Source: Candidatus Borrarchaeum yapensis (lineage in GTDB: Archaea > Asgardarchaeota > Sifarchaeia > Borrarchaeales > Borrarchaeaceae). From it: 57,719 nucleotides of DNA. The position numbers and the translations under genes were made by a program. Of the stretch, positions 42,456-52,266 are shown in pieces (position 1 is the first letter of the stretch; every line of letters begins with the position of its first letter). Under the pieces are notes generated by a model. The model was not told the origin of the DNA, did not search any database, and saw only the letters and a program-made list of their open reading frames with translations. The stretch lies in assembly GCA_016840515.1 (NCBI GenBank), contig JAEOSF010000019.1:1-57719 (forward strand), given 5' to 3'.

Positions 42456-43787
42456 TTGAAGAAAAATTTGTCCATCTTTATCATAATATTTGTGGCATTA
42501 TTCACATTATCATCCTTTATTCCTCCTGGAAATGCTGCTTATACTCATCAAGACCTCACAATTACGGTCTTAATAAACAGTAATGACGTCTCTTTTCACA
42601 ATAATAAGGACCATCCACTCTTAATAGACATTGATAACGATATTGAGATTTATTTTAAAATATCAAACGCTGGTGAGACGGTTCACCTAATCGATGCGTC
42701 ACTTGAGGTTTATTCAATTCAAACGATTCTATTCTGGGATTACGAAACTAAAGTCTTTGAGTACAACATTGATGTCGATAACGGAGACGAAGATGGTGAT
42801 GGAAGGGAAGGGTTCGACATTTTTGCTGGATTGAGTGAATCAAATAGTGTTACATTAACTACAGAAGAACTCGACGATTACAAGGAAATTTTGAGAGATC
42901 AAAGAGCCCGTGTTGATTTAAACTTTAACTTTGAAATCATATCGGACTATACCATCACCGTCTATATAGAAGAAGGTGAAATTGCGCCAGGAGACTCCAA
43001 TGACACGGAAACGGGCGGAAATACAGAAAATATTAGTGATGATGGAGTTTCACAAGATACGGAATATACGATAGACTTATTTGACCCATTTAGAGGTGTC
43101 GAAACGTCACAATTGATTTTATATACAACAGCAAGCGCTCTTTTAGTCTCATTTATTGTAATGCAAACGAATAAAAAAATTGCATCCAAGTTCACAACGC
43201 TTTTCTTCAAGATAGGTGAACTGTTTTTTATTGTTATTATGGGTGCTGAAGCATTTTTTGTAGCCATTGGCACAGTAGTTCGCCCACCTTCAATTAGAAA
43301 TCTTAGACAAGATGAGGTTTTGACAAATGAAACCCGAGAACGAATTTATAACTACATTTGTTCTCATGAAGGTGCTCATTTTCGCGAAATTATCACTCAC
43401 AGTGATATTGGTCCATTTGAGGGCACCTGGCATTTGCAGGTTCTAGAAGACTTTGGATTCATTGTCTCTCGCAGATATAAGCACTATAAGATTTTCTATC
43501 CATTAATCGCAGGAAAGGTCATTCCTCTGAAGGATCCCCGCTTAGTATTAAAAAGTAAAACTGCTAAGGCGATTGTTCGCTTTATTTTAGAAAACCCTGG
43601 GGCATACCAGAATCTTATTGCAAAACAATTAGGGAAATCTCAGGGAGCTATTAGATATAACATGAAAAAGCTTGTTGATGCAAAAATAATCAATGTTATG
43701 AAGGAAAATGGACAGAAAAGGTTTTACATTAACCAGAATAACCTTGCCTTACAAAAAATTCTACCTGAAAATGCTTTTTCAGTATAG
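42456..43787 (+). CDS. Paralogue 2: ectodomain plus membrane helices plus double winged helix
   Basis: 443 residues from TTG 42456 (GGTGAATATATT upstream as in the paralogues). Signal/anchor segment, then the shared ectodomain (YTHQDLTITVLINSNDVSFH, calcium-loop-like DVDNGDEDGDGREGFD, VDLNFNFEIISDYTITVYIE), an acidic linker, two hydrophobic segments (about 229-247 and 264-286) and two winged helices (RERIYNYICSHEGAHFREII; LENPGAYQNLIAKQLGKSQG, AIRYNMKKLVDAKIIN). The latter resembles COG3398 double winged-helix membrane proteins. Probably a one-component membrane sensor-regulator. Counting three hydrophobic segments would place the DNA-binding part outside, so one may not span the membrane. 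Confidence 0.8.
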   Translation: MKKNLSIFIIIFVALFTLSSFIPPGNAAYTHQDLTITVLINSNDVSFHNNKDHPLLIDIDNDIEIYFKISNAGETVHLIDASLEVYSIQTILFWDYETKVFEYNIDVDNGDEDGDGREGFDIFAGLSESNSVTLTTEELDDYKEILRDQRARVDLNFNFEIISDYTITVYIEEGEIAPGDSNDTETGGNTENISDDGVSQDTEYTIDLFDPFRGVETSQLILYTTASALLVSFIVMQTNKKIASKFTTLFFKIGELFFIVIMGAEAFFVAIGTVVRPPSIRNLRQDEVLTNETRERIYNYICSHEGAHFREIITHSDIGPFEGTWHLQVLEDFGFIVSRRYKHYKIFYPLIAGKVIPLKDPRLVLKSKTAKAIVRFILENPGAYQNLIAKQLGKSQGAIRYNMKKLVDAKIINVMKENGQKRFYINQNNLALQKILPENAFSV

Positions 43788-43845
43788 ATTTGGTGTTTTT
43801 TCATAGATGATACATACCTGAAATCGATTTCCTTGCATATTTTGT

Positions 43846-43881
43846 GTAAAAACTGTACTAAAAAAGATATCAAATTTGAGA
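43846..43881 (+). promoter_or_regulatory. Conserved upstream element of secreted paralogue 3
   Basis: Second copy of the element at 41562-41596: GTAAAAACTGTACTAAAAAA followed by a nearly matching stretch ending TTTGAG. It lies 96 bp before the TTG start of paralogue 3. Confidence 0.5.
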
Positions 43882-43941
43882 CACATTTTTCTACTTAGAT
43901 AATTGGATAATGAGAAAAGACTTTAGGAAAGGTGAATTATT

Positions 43942-44469
43942 TTGAGGAAATCTACATCAATAATTAGTTTATTGCTTGTAGCTCTATTTGCACTTAGTAC
44001 GTTCGCTCCGCTATCTAATGCAGCATACACACACCAGGATCTAACAATGACAGTTTTAATAAACGGCAACGATGTATCTCAGTACAATACTAAGGATAAC
44101 CCGCTTACAATAAACGTTGACAATGCTATCAATGTACATCTCGCAATTCAAAATAACGGTGCGACAGTTCATCTCACGGATATGTCCATGGAAATTTATT
44201 CTGTCCAGAGGATTCTAGGAATCTGGGACTGGGAAGTTAAGATCTATACGCACAACATCGATGTCGACAATGCTGATGATGATGGTGATGGAAAAGAAGG
44301 ATTTGATATTCCTGCAGGACTGAGCGAAACTGATAGTTTTACTGTAGCTGCAGAAGAAATCGCAGAGTATAAAGAAGAAGTACGTGGTCAGAGTGTTCGT
44401 CTGGATGTGGTATTTAATTTTGAGACAATTCCAGACTTCACTGCAACAGTGTACATTGATTTCGTTTAA
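43942..44469 (+). CDS. Secreted paralogue 3 (with calcium-loop-like insert)
   Basis: 175 residues from TTG 43942, with AAAGGTGAATTATT upstream. Signal peptide (SLLLVALFALSTFAPLSNA), then YTHQDLTMTVLINGNDVS, NNGATVHLTDMSMEIYSVQR, the Asp-rich loop DVDNADDDGDGKEGFDIPAG, a Thr/Glu segment and VRLDVVFNFETIPDFTATVY. It ends with the ectodomain, so it is fully secreted. The Asp loop looks like a calcium-binding loop (D-x-D-x-D-G). It could be a ligand or structural partner for the membrane paralogue at 42456; that is inference. Confidence 0.75.
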   Translation: MRKSTSIISLLLVALFALSTFAPLSNAAYTHQDLTMTVLINGNDVSQYNTKDNPLTINVDNAINVHLAIQNNGATVHLTDMSMEIYSVQRILGIWDWEVKIYTHNIDVDNADDDGDGKEGFDIPAGLSETDSFTVAAEEIAEYKEEVRGQSVRLDVVFNFETIPDFTATVYIDFV

Positions 44470-44702
44470 TTTAACTTCTTTTTTTTTAATTACAGCAATC
44501 AGTCTTTTTTTAATATTTTAAAATCGCTGAGAGATATTTTAATTATTCATTGTTTACAAAAATGGCTTTTCGAGAAGAAAGCTTGCTAATTAATAAAAAA
44601 ATGCTTACTATCCTCAAAAAAAATAAGGAAAAGTAGTTAACAATTTGAGACTCATTTAACAAAGATCTGAAGTAGTTAGGGAATTCGATGGTGCTATAGT
44701 AT

Positions 44703-44939
44703 TTACGATTCCTTTACGGGTTTGTCACCTCTGACAATCAACCAAATTATCAACCCAATTATTCCGGTAATCAATACTATGATTAACCACAACGCACCGG
44801 ACTCTCCCCTTTTCTCGGCATCTCTGTATACCCAGACTGCGATTAATATGGCAACTACAAACCATATAACTCCTATGGCTATCATCAATGCTACGATACC
44901 AAGACCGAACCAAACTTCTGGTGGCGGAGGTTGCAACAA
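44703..44939 (-). CDS. Small membrane protein with YRDAEKRGESG loop
   Basis: 78 residues from TTG 44939, which follows GAGGTG by 6 nt; the frame is open from 45002. Two membrane helices flank a conserved loop: AILIAVWVYRDAEKRGESGA, then LWLIIVLITGIIGLIIWLIV and RGDKP. The loop-plus-second-helix part is almost the same as in 51783-52133, so the two are paralogues. This kind of protein is widespread in archaea; function unknown. Confidence 0.7.
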   Translation of the reverse strand: MLQPPPPEVWFGLGIVALMIAIGVIWFVVAILIAVWVYRDAEKRGESGALWLIIVLITGIIGLIIWLIVRGDKPVKES

Positions 44940-45106
44940 ATTCTTCACCTCATTGAGCGTTATTACTCTTCTTATTATACTTTTCTTTATTTTAGAACAC
45001 AAAATATTAAGCTTTCAACTTTTATAGTTATTTCTTAAGGAACAATCACTGAAATTTTATTAAGACTTTTAAAATGTCAATTTCAGCAGTTCTTTCGTTC
45101 CTTAGA

Positions 45107-46201
45107 CTAAAGAGCAATTTTCTTCCGTATTTCTTTCAAGAAATTCTTAATATTTTCCTTCGGAGTAATTTCAGGGCTTGCAATCGAATTAGAAACAATT
45201 GCATTTACGTTAAATACCTCTTCTCCTTTAGACCAATAAAACGAATATTCAAGATCTGTAGGATAATAAATCTTAAGCTGTGTATTGTCGATAAATACGA
45301 TTTCAATCCGATCTATAAAAATCGAAGGCGCTTCTTTGATTAAATCTGATGCTTCTGACGTTATAATACTCCCAAATTCATTATAGCGATCTTTAATTGA
45401 CTCTCTCTCTACTTTTTCTGTAATTGGTTTTTCCTTCAATTCAGCTAAAAAAATGTCTAACTTAAAGAGTATTTCTTTGAAATAGTATTCTAAAGCCTGA
45501 ATAGAAAGATAATCTTCATAAGTAGGATGAACTTCAAACTCTTGGTCTTGCAATTCAGTTAAAGCCAATTTTAAGGTAATTGGATCATCTATATTGTATT
45601 CATTCATTTTTTCTTTTAACTGCTTTTTAATCTCAAACGCTTCGTAAATTAAATCGCTAATTTCCTGAGCTTGAGAGTCAACGTGAGCATCACCAGAGAT
45701 TGGGGCAGCTGGTTTCTCTTCAGTTATGTCACTCATACTTGGTAAAATTTCATCCGAAACTTCGCCCGTTTTAGAAACACTTGGCAAAATCTTTTCTGCT
45801 TCATCTATCTTTGCTTCTTCTTCTTCCTTTATTGGGCCTCTTAACATTTCTCGTATTTCTTTTGCTCGTGTGAGATATAGCTTAGCTTTGCGAAAATACA
45901 TGTTTCTCATTTTTTCATTTTGTTCTAGTTCGAGGATTCGCTGCAAATGCTCTGCTGCAGCTATATACAGCGTTTTGGCCTGCTCAAACTGATTTGCGCG
46001 ATCAAGCTCCACAGCTTTTTTGGCATAATCAGCAGCAGTTTTAAATAACTGATGAATGACATGCTCGCTCGTCAAAGACATCGAACTCCATATATCACTG
46101 ATATCAGACGCACTATCCTTCTTATACCTATCTTTTTTAACTTTGCGAGAAGAAGTAAACTCAATTATTTCCGGATTATTCCTCCTGCTATTGTTCATCA
46201 A
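45107..46201 (-). CDS. MIT-domain-like protein
   Basis: 364 residues. Region about 48-120 is a three-helix bundle of MIT type: HQLFKTAADYAKKAVELDRA, NQFEQAKTLYIAAAEHLQRI and YFRKAKLYLTRAKEIREMLR. In Vps4-type ATPases this domain binds ESCRT-III tails. There is no AAA domain here; instead an acidic linker (about 120-175), a helical part (180-260) and a beta-rich C-terminal part (IFIDRIEIVFIDNTQLKIYY). Cytoplasmic. The start overlaps the dehydrogenase scrap by 14 nt. MIT versus TPR is judged from the spacing and is not certain; ESCRT linkage is inference. Confidence 0.65.
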   Translation of the reverse strand: MMNNSRRNNPEIIEFTSSRKVKKDRYKKDSASDISDIWSSMSLTSEHVIHQLFKTAADYAKKAVELDRANQFEQAKTLYIAAAEHLQRILELEQNEKMRNMYFRKAKLYLTRAKEIREMLRGPIKEEEEAKIDEAEKILPSVSKTGEVSDEILPSMSDITEEKPAAPISGDAHVDSQAQEISDLIYEAFEIKKQLKEKMNEYNIDDPITLKLALTELQDQEFEVHPTYEDYLSIQALEYYFKEILFKLDIFLAELKEKPITEKVERESIKDRYNEFGSIITSEASDLIKEAPSIFIDRIEIVFIDNTQLKIYYPTDLEYSFYWSKGEEVFNVNAIVSNSIASPEITPKENIKNFLKEIRKKIAL

Positions 46202-46472
46202 TATTTGAAATCACAGCGTTGCAGTATTCTTTTGTGCCCACGGCTTCATTTCTTTTTTCTGGAGGCTTTAAATCGTATGTGACATATTTGCCTTCAGCAA
46301 TTGTAGCAGAAATTGCATTTTCAATCTTATTTGCAGCTTCCACTTCTCCTATATGTCTAAGCATCATAACTGCTGCTAACGTGATGGCAGTCGGATTTGC
46401 TTTATTTTTTCCTGCGTATTTTGGTGCAGAAACATGTGTTGCTTCAAAAATAGCGCAGTCTAGTTTTTTCAT
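46188..46472 (-). pseudogene. C-terminal scrap of isocitrate/isopropylmalate dehydrogenase
   Basis: 94 residues matching only the last quarter of the enzyme: FEATHVSAPKYAGKNKANPT, AITLAAVMMLRHIGEVEAAN, then KYVTYDLKPPEKRNEAVGTK and E. The usual GSAP is VSAP. An in-frame stop lies eight codons before the ATG and there is no SD, so the catalytic first three quarters are gone. Likely the residue of a deleted gene for leucine, lysine or TCA-cycle metabolism. Confidence 0.75.
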
Positions 46473-46524
46473 ATGTGAAAGAAATAAGAAGGACTAGAAT
46501 GATTGAATTAAGTGCCTATATAAT

Positions 46525-47670
46525 TTATAGGTCATAAAGTTTTTTTGCGTTTTCTGATAGAATCATTCCAGCCGCTTTATACGCATAATCTTCATCAAGC
46601 GCATCTCTAGCTACTAAATATCCGAGAACTCTTTCCAACTCTTTTTTAAAGTTCATTACACCGAACCAGTAAAATTCGGGAATACCATACGCGTCCGTAC
46701 CATATAAAATGCGACTAAAGGGGGTCCACATAAAAGCTTCCTCAATTTTTCGACCAACAAGTACATTTAGAAAAGGGTTCAGATGCGAGAGATCTATATG
46801 GACGTTCGTATATACATAACTAAGATAACTAGCAAACTCCACTTCTGGATAACTACTATGGACAAGGACAAGTTCCACCTGTTTTGCTAATTCGTCGTTT
46901 AAAACACTCTTTTGGAGAAGGAGAGCGCTTGCTTCTTTCATGTCCTTCATATCCATATCGCCATCACCAGTATGGATTTGGAATGGTACCTTCTTCTCTG
47001 CACATCTGGCTAAAGCTTCCCAGAACAGAAAGATCCGCATTTCAAAAGGTCCAATATAATGCTTTTGACCGAAGCCAAATTCGACAATCCAACGTTTTTT
47101 GTCCTCCTGGAACTCTTTGAAAATCTCCGCTGCACGATCACGATCAATTCTTGGAATATTGAGACCTGTAATATAAGCGGTGATCGTTTTTAAACCTACA
47201 ACGTCCTTTTTCTTAAACCATTGATCTAATTGTTCATGGAATGTGTCCAATACATCATCAAAAGTGTTGGATTCTCCCATAACCTCATCAAATAAGTGTT
47301 CATCAATTCGCTCAACAGAATATACCTTAACAGGAACGATATCTTGGAATTCTTCCACAGTAATTGTGGGTGGATAACCCGGATCGACAATAAGTGCCTC
47401 AATATTTGCCTTCTGGAAAATATCCGCGACAAATTCTTCGAAGTTATTTTTTGTTTTCGCTTTCCTAAGTTTGAATATCTCTTCTTCGTCAGGCTTGCAC
47501 CCATAAAGTTTCGCAAGAGCTCGGGCTGCGCAATGATAAAGAAGTTGATGTTCTATGTCTTTCGGTTTTTCTAGCATCGTGAAACTTCTTACTGGGTTGG
47601 CATCTTTGGCATCTGGACCAAACATGTGAGCATGGTCATCAATTACGGGAAGATCAGATAAATCTAGCAC
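46525..47670 (-). CDS. Amidohydrolase (amidohydrolase-2 family)
   Basis: 381 residues, metal-dependent TIM-barrel hydrolase or decarboxylase. Metal-site motifs: DDHAH at the N-terminus (residues 11-15), GLKTITAYITG, FQIHTGDGD, LVLVHSSYPE and the last Asp in ILYGTDAYGIPE. Similar to FluG/GS-associated amidohydrolases. GTG start with GAGGAGG upstream, a strong SD. Upstream is a divergent 2-oxoacid oxidoreductase. Substrate unknown. Confidence 0.85.
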   Translation of the reverse strand: MLDLSDLPVIDDHAHMFGPDAKDANPVRSFTMLEKPKDIEHQLLYHCAARALAKLYGCKPDEEEIFKLRKAKTKNNFEEFVADIFQKANIEALIVDPGYPPTITVEEFQDIVPVKVYSVERIDEHLFDEVMGESNTFDDVLDTFHEQLDQWFKKKDVVGLKTITAYITGLNIPRIDRDRAAEIFKEFQEDKKRWIVEFGFGQKHYIGPFEMRIFLFWEALARCAEKKVPFQIHTGDGDMDMKDMKEASALLLQKSVLNDELAKQVELVLVHSSYPEVEFASYLSYVYTNVHIDLSHLNPFLNVLVGRKIEEAFMWTPFSRILYGTDAYGIPEFYWFGVMNFKKELERVLGYLVARDALDEDYAYKAAGMILSENAKKLYDL

Positions 47671-47840
47671 ACAAATACCTCCTCTTTCTTCTAAAAATCG
47701 TGAAAAGAATATTGAGATTGATTATTCTCTCTATATATTTAGTCTATTTAATACTATGTTCTACGATCTCTGTAGAACTCTAAAGGAATATTCCTGAAAC
47801 ACAAGTTTTTTTAAACACAGGTAAAGGTATAGTTTTTTCT

Positions 47841-49577
47841 ATGAAGACTTCTTCTTTTTCCGTTAATAAAAAGGATGACATTTCTATCGTACTCGCAGGT
47901 GCTGCAGGACAGGGAATTGAAACCTTCGAGAACCTTTTGATTTCAATAATGAAAACTACCGGTTATAATGTATTTTCAACAAAGGAATACATGTCTCGTG
48001 TCCGAGGTGGAATTAATTCTACTGAAATACGAGTATCATCGAAAAGAGTTGCTGCTTATATTGATAGAATTGACATCCTTATCCCTCTTACGAAGGATGC
48101 CATACTACATTTACGAAAAAGAATTACAACTGATACAATAATTGTTGGCGAGCAGGAAAATATTGAAGGTGCACTTGAATGTACAGACTGCGAAGTTGAA
48201 GTCCCTTTTACTGATATTGCTGTAAAACTCGGCGGAAAGATCTATGCAAATATAGTGGTAATTGGATTGATTGCTTGTCTTCTTAATGTTGAAGAAGGGC
48301 TTGTTGAGGACTTTCTGAAACAACGTTTTTCGAGTAAAGGCGAGAAGATTGTAAGTAACAATATTGCGGCAGCAAAAAAAGGATTTGAACTTGCAAAAGA
48401 ACTAAAAGCGGATCAAAGAATTGTTATTGGGCTTCAAAAGAATCCACACGTTCGTGATGAACTATTAATGGATGGAACAGAAGCGGTTGCAATGGGTGCT
48501 ATAGCGGGGGGCTGTAATTTCATTGTGGGCTATCCAATGGCTCCTGCAACAGGGGTATTGAGATTTCTTGCTGGAGAAGCAGTAGAGTTTGACATTGTAG
48601 TTGAACAAATAGAAGACGAGATTTCGGGCATAAATGCGACGATCGGAGCATGGTATGCGGGAGGACGGGGAATGGTGACCACTTCTGGTGGAGGGTTTGC
48701 CCTGATGTCCGAAGGCCTAAGTCTTGCAGGCGTTACTGAAACACCAGTAGTTATCCACTTATCTCAAAGACCTGGACCTGCAACTGGATTGCCCACTAGG
48801 ACAGAACAAGGAGATCTCGAACTTGCTCTGTATGCAGGGCATGGTTTCTTTCCAAGAATTATTCTTGCGCCAGGCAAAATAGATGATGCCTTCTATCTTA
48901 CCCAAGACGCGTTCAATCTTGCAGATAAGTATCAAGTTCCTGTATTCATACTTACTGATAATTATTTAGTGAATTTTTACTATAATTTCCCTCCGCTAGA
49001 CCTCACAAGAATTAAAATAGAACATCATATAGTAAAAACAGAGAAGGATTACAGACGATACGAATTAACTGAAAGCGGAATATCTCCTCGTGGCATTCCT
49101 GGTTTTGGTGAAGGCTTAGTTGCTGCTGACAGTCATGAACATGACGAAGAAGGTCATATCTCTGAAGATCTCCATTATATGAGAATAAAAATGGTTGAGA
49201 AGAGACTCACAAAGTTAAAACTTCTAGAGAATGATGTAATACTCCCAGAATTGATCGGGAGCGAAACTTATAAGATACTCTTAATAGGTTGGGGATCTAC
49301 ATTCCATTTAATCAAAGAAGCGATGGAATTGTTGGGCGAAAGGGATATCTCATTCTTGCACTTCAAACAGGTATATCCGCTATACCCTGATCTTTCAAAA
49401 TATCTTAAAAAAGCCGAAAAAACTGTTATAATCGAGAATAATGCAACGTCACAGTTTGGTAAGTTGATCAAACAACATACAGGAATCGAAATCGATGCCA
49501 AAATTCTGAAATATAACGGCTTGCCTTTTTCTGTCGAAGAACTAGTTGAGAAATTGGAAAAAATAGTGAAATTATAG
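47841..49577 (+). CDS. 2-Oxoacid:ferredoxin oxidoreductase, gamma-alpha fusion
   Basis: 578 residues. N-terminal gamma domain (about 10-195: [35 protein letters not shown]) joined to the alpha subunit ([71 protein letters not shown]). With the beta subunit 13 bp downstream it oxidises a 2-oxo acid and coenzyme A to acyl-CoA, CO2 and reduced ferredoxin, or runs in reverse. The fusion and the missing delta ferredoxin subunit fit the 2-oxoglutarate/2-oxoacid (KorAB-like) class; exact substrate not predictable. Confidence 0.92.
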   Translation: MKTSSFSVNKKDDISIVLAGAAGQGIETFENLLISIMKTTGYNVFSTKEYMSRVRGGINSTEIRVSSKRVAAYIDRIDILIPLTKDAILHLRKRITTDTIIVGEQENIEGALECTDCEVEVPFTDIAVKLGGKIYANIVVIGLIACLLNVEEGLVEDFLKQRFSSKGEKIVSNNIAAAKKGFELAKELKADQRIVIGLQKNPHVRDELLMDGTEAVAMGAIAGGCNFIVGYPMAPATGVLRFLAGEAVEFDIVVEQIEDEISGINATIGAWYAGGRGMVTTSGGGFALMSEGLSLAGVTETPVVIHLSQRPGPATGLPTRTEQGDLELALYAGHGFFPRIILAPGKIDDAFYLTQDAFNLADKYQVPVFILTDNYLVNFYYNFPPLDLTRIKIEHHIVKTEKDYRRYELTESGISPRGIPGFGEGLVAADSHEHDEEGHISEDLHYMRIKMVEKRLTKLKLLENDVILPELIGSETYKILLIGWGSTFHLIKEAMELLGERDISFLHFKQVYPLYPDLSKYLKKAEKTVIIENNATSQFGKLIKQHTGIEIDAKILKYNGLPFSVEELVEKLEKIVKL

Positions 49578-49590
49578 AAAGGTGAATTTA

Positions 49591-50448
49591 TTGGATAACA
49601 CAGCATTTGATATGGGTGATATTGATTATCATTGGTGCCCCGGTTGCGGAAATTTTCTCATCATGAATATCCTAAAGGGAGTCCTAACTGAGCTTGACTT
49701 GAAGCCGGAAGAAATTGTGCTGGTTACCGGCATCGGCCAAGCTGCAAAAATGGCACATTTTACTAAAATGAACTTCTTTAATGGACTTCACGGGCGTGCT
49801 TTACCAGTAGCTATGGCAATAAAAGCCGTAAATCCAGAGTTGACAGTTATAGTTGAAAGCGGGGATGGATGCACTTATGGTGAGGGTGGCAATCATTTAA
49901 TTCATGCCATCCGTAGAAATATAAATGTGACAAATATTGTTCACAACAATATGGTTTTTGGTCTTACAAAGGGACAAGCGTCGCCTACCTCTCAACTTGG
50001 ATATGTAACTAAGATGCAGAATTTAGGGGTGTTCGTTGAACCTTTCAATCCTTTGACATTTGCAATAGCGTTAAATGCCTCTTTTGTTGCACGAGCATTT
50101 TGCGGTGATAAAGAACAAACTAAAGAGATCTTGAAGAAGGCGATAACCCATAAGGGATACACCCATGTGGACATCTTTCAACCTTGTGTGACTTTCAATA
50201 AATTAAACACCTTTAAGTGGTTTCAAGAGAATACATATTATCTAGAAGATACATTCGATCCCTCTGACAGAATAGAGGCTTTTAGAAGGGCAACAGAAAA
50301 AGGTAAATATCCCTTAGGTGTGTTCTATATTAACCCGAAACCTACATTTGAAGAAAACTTAGCTGTTTATCGTGAAAATGAGGTACCCGTCTACAAGAGA
50401 AAAAAAGATCTTGAAAAAGTATCGCAGAAACTTTTCAGTTTTATCTAA
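49591..50448 (+). CDS. 2-Oxoacid:ferredoxin oxidoreductase, beta subunit
   Basis: 285 residues. Thiamine-diphosphate-binding subunit: [15 protein letters not shown] (cluster/TPP region), [18 protein letters not shown] (the GDG...N TPP-Mg motif) and [16 protein letters not shown] 49591 follows AAAGG at a good distance and gives the usual N-terminus; GTG at 49582 is inside the SD. It starts 13 bp after the alpha gene, so the two are one operon. Forms the alpha-beta dimer with the 47841 product. Confidence 0.93.
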   Translation: MDNTAFDMGDIDYHWCPGCGNFLIMNILKGVLTELDLKPEEIVLVTGIGQAAKMAHFTKMNFFNGLHGRALPVAMAIKAVNPELTVIVESGDGCTYGEGGNHLIHAIRRNINVTNIVHNNMVFGLTKGQASPTSQLGYVTKMQNLGVFVEPFNPLTFAIALNASFVARAFCGDKEQTKEILKKAITHKGYTHVDIFQPCVTFNKLNTFKWFQENTYYLEDTFDPSDRIEAFRRATEKGKYPLGVFYINPKPTFEENLAVYRENEVPVYKRKKDLEKVSQKLFSFI

Positions 50449-50515
50449 AAAATCGCCTCTTACAATTCGTAAAGCGGTGTTCACGCAAAAAGGTTTAAGT
50501 AAATTCTAGAAACAA

Positions 50516-51451
50516 TTATTTCAGCTTTGAGACTACTTCATCTACGAAAGTTTTTAGTTTATCTGGAGATCCCATGAATGTGAAAACTGATATTCCGTCA
50601 TTGATTGCTTTCTGAATTGTTTCTATATGTTCTTCTGGTGTTGAGGGGGCATTTGCAACAATTTGTCTTGCTGTTTCTTCGGGTATGTTCATCCTTACTT
50701 GCAGTCTTTTGACTCGCTGTTTGGTCTCTTCTTCAGTTGGATCCAACCAGATTGTATATCCTGACCCTATTCGAATTTCCTGGGGATTTCTTCCTGTTTT
50801 TTCACATCCAGTTATTATCTTTTGCTTTTGTTGAGCTAAATATTCTGGGCTTGGATCAAAGCTGCAATGAATAATATCGGCGTACTGTGTCGCTAATCTA
50901 ATCATTTTCTCCCCAAAAGCACCTATCAATATCGGTATATGTTCTTGAATTGGCCGTGGACTGTTCAATGTATTTTCTGTTGAAAAAATCTTCCCTTTGT
51001 AAGTGGTATGTTCGTTTTTGAACATTGAGTAAACTATACCAAGGGTGTCTTCAAAGCCTTGTAGACGTTCTTTCGTAGGTGGAAATCTTCCATAAAATCC
51101 TTTAAACTCAGGTTCGTGCCATCCTGCCCCCAATCCCATCACAAGTCTTCCATTGCTAATAATATCAACAGTCGTTGCAATTTTTCCTAGAAGAGTAGGT
51201 GCTCTATAGCCATAACAGGACACTAATGGTCCTAATCTAATCTTACTAGTTATTGCGGCAAGAGCTCCCAACAAGGTCCAACATTCAAGAGGATGGTTCT
51301 CTTTTCCCATTGGGTTTGCCATATTCATAAAGTGATCTGTAATCGTGAAGAGATCAAGTCCTGATCGTTCTGCTGTAAGACAGGCATTCTTCATATCTTC
51401 GAAATTAATACCTTCAGGCGGCAAGTGGTAGCCAAACCAAACATCGTCCAT
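50516..51451 (-). CDS. Luciferase-like (LLM class) F420- or FMN-dependent oxidoreductase
   Basis: 311 residues, TIM-barrel flavin or F420-dependent oxidoreductase. Typical marks: GLDLFTITDHFMNMANP, RLGPLVSCYGYRAPTLLGKI, GRLVMGLGAGWHEPEFKGFY, RPIQEHIPILIGAFGEKMIR and GCEKTGRNPQEIRIG. Archaeal members commonly use coenzyme F420. Single gene; the 331-bp spacer upstream holds three near-spaced GCTTAA words. Substrate unknown. Confidence 0.88.
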   Translation of the reverse strand: MDDVWFGYHLPPEGINFEDMKNACLTAERSGLDLFTITDHFMNMANPMGKENHPLECWTLLGALAAITSKIRLGPLVSCYGYRAPTLLGKIATTVDIISNGRLVMGLGAGWHEPEFKGFYGRFPPTKERLQGFEDTLGIVYSMFKNEHTTYKGKIFSTENTLNSPRPIQEHIPILIGAFGEKMIRLATQYADIIHCSFDPSPEYLAQQKQKIITGCEKTGRNPQEIRIGSGYTIWLDPTEEETKQRVKRLQVRMNIPEETARQIVANAPSTPEEHIETIQKAINDGISVFTFMGSPDKLKTFVDEVVSKLK

Positions 51452-51706
51452 ATTTCATCACACTCCCAATATCAACTTCAATAACTATTCTCATTACAGG
51501 TTAATTGCTTCTCTATAATGAAAGAAAAACTAATATTTTTTGGTACTCACATAATAATTTAGTTTTCCCTTTTTTGAAATAATATCAACAAAAAATCCTT
51601 TGTTGCTCTTTGCAGGGGAACTCCAATGATTAGCCTCACATTTTGCGATGAACTGTTCGCGGACAGATATTTACAGCTTTATATCAAAATGAAGGTTTCT
51701 ATAAGC

Positions 51707-51732
51707 GCTTAAAAAACGCTTAAGTAGCTTAA
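51707..51732. promoter_or_regulatory. Three GCTTAA repeats in the spacer before the LLM gene
   Basis: GCTTAA at 51707, 51718 and 51727, spaced 11 and 9 bp, in the otherwise featureless gap 51452-51782. Possibly a regulator-binding site. The rest of the gap holds no supportable gene. Confidence 0.25.
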
Positions 51733-51782
51733 GAGAAAAAGAAAGCTATGTGTCTTTTCGAAATGACACGAATGACGCAGAG

Positions 51783-52133
51783 TTATTCAAGACTTGCCCC
51801 GCAGTTTGCACAGAAAATCGAATTAGGTTGGATACTTGCTCCACAATTTGGACAAAACTGGGCGCCAGTTGTCTGAGTAGTCTGTACTGTCTGGGGGGGT
51901 GGAGGTACTTTTGTAGTCGGTTCTGATGAAATCACTGGTTTATCACCTCGGACAATCAACCAAATTATCAAACCGATTATCCCTGTGATTAAAACAATGA
52001 TTAACCACAATATACCGCTCTCTCCTCTCTTTTCGGCATCTCTGTACACCCATACTGCCAAAAGAATGGCTACTATGAAAATGGCTGCCATAAAGGGGAC
52101 AAAGAAAAACGGAAACCAATAAGGTTGAAACAT
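51783..52133 (-). CDS. Membrane protein with YRDAEKRGESG loop and C-terminal zinc ribbon
   Basis: 116 residues. Two membrane helices around VWVYRDAEKRGESGI and LWLIIVLITGIIGLIIWLIV, nearly the same as 44703-44939, then a Pro/Thr-rich linker and a zinc ribbon (FCPNCGASIQPNSIFCANCG). The ribbon adds a soluble module that the shorter paralogue lacks. Both helices end near RGDKP, so the ribbon should be cytoplasmic if the charged loop is. Function unknown. Confidence 0.75.
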   Translation of the reverse strand: MFQPYWFPFFFVPFMAAIFIVAILLAVWVYRDAEKRGESGILWLIIVLITGIIGLIIWLIVRGDKPVISSEPTTKVPPPPQTVQTTQTTGAQFCPNCGASIQPNSIFCANCGASLE

Positions 52134-52266
52134 TAGTTCATCACCAACATTTTACTTACGTTATGATTTTTATATGGACATCTTCATTTTTATAACTATT
52201 TTATTTCAGCATAGATCTTAGGGACACTCGAAGAAAAAATTGTGATATGAGGAATACAAACTGAAT

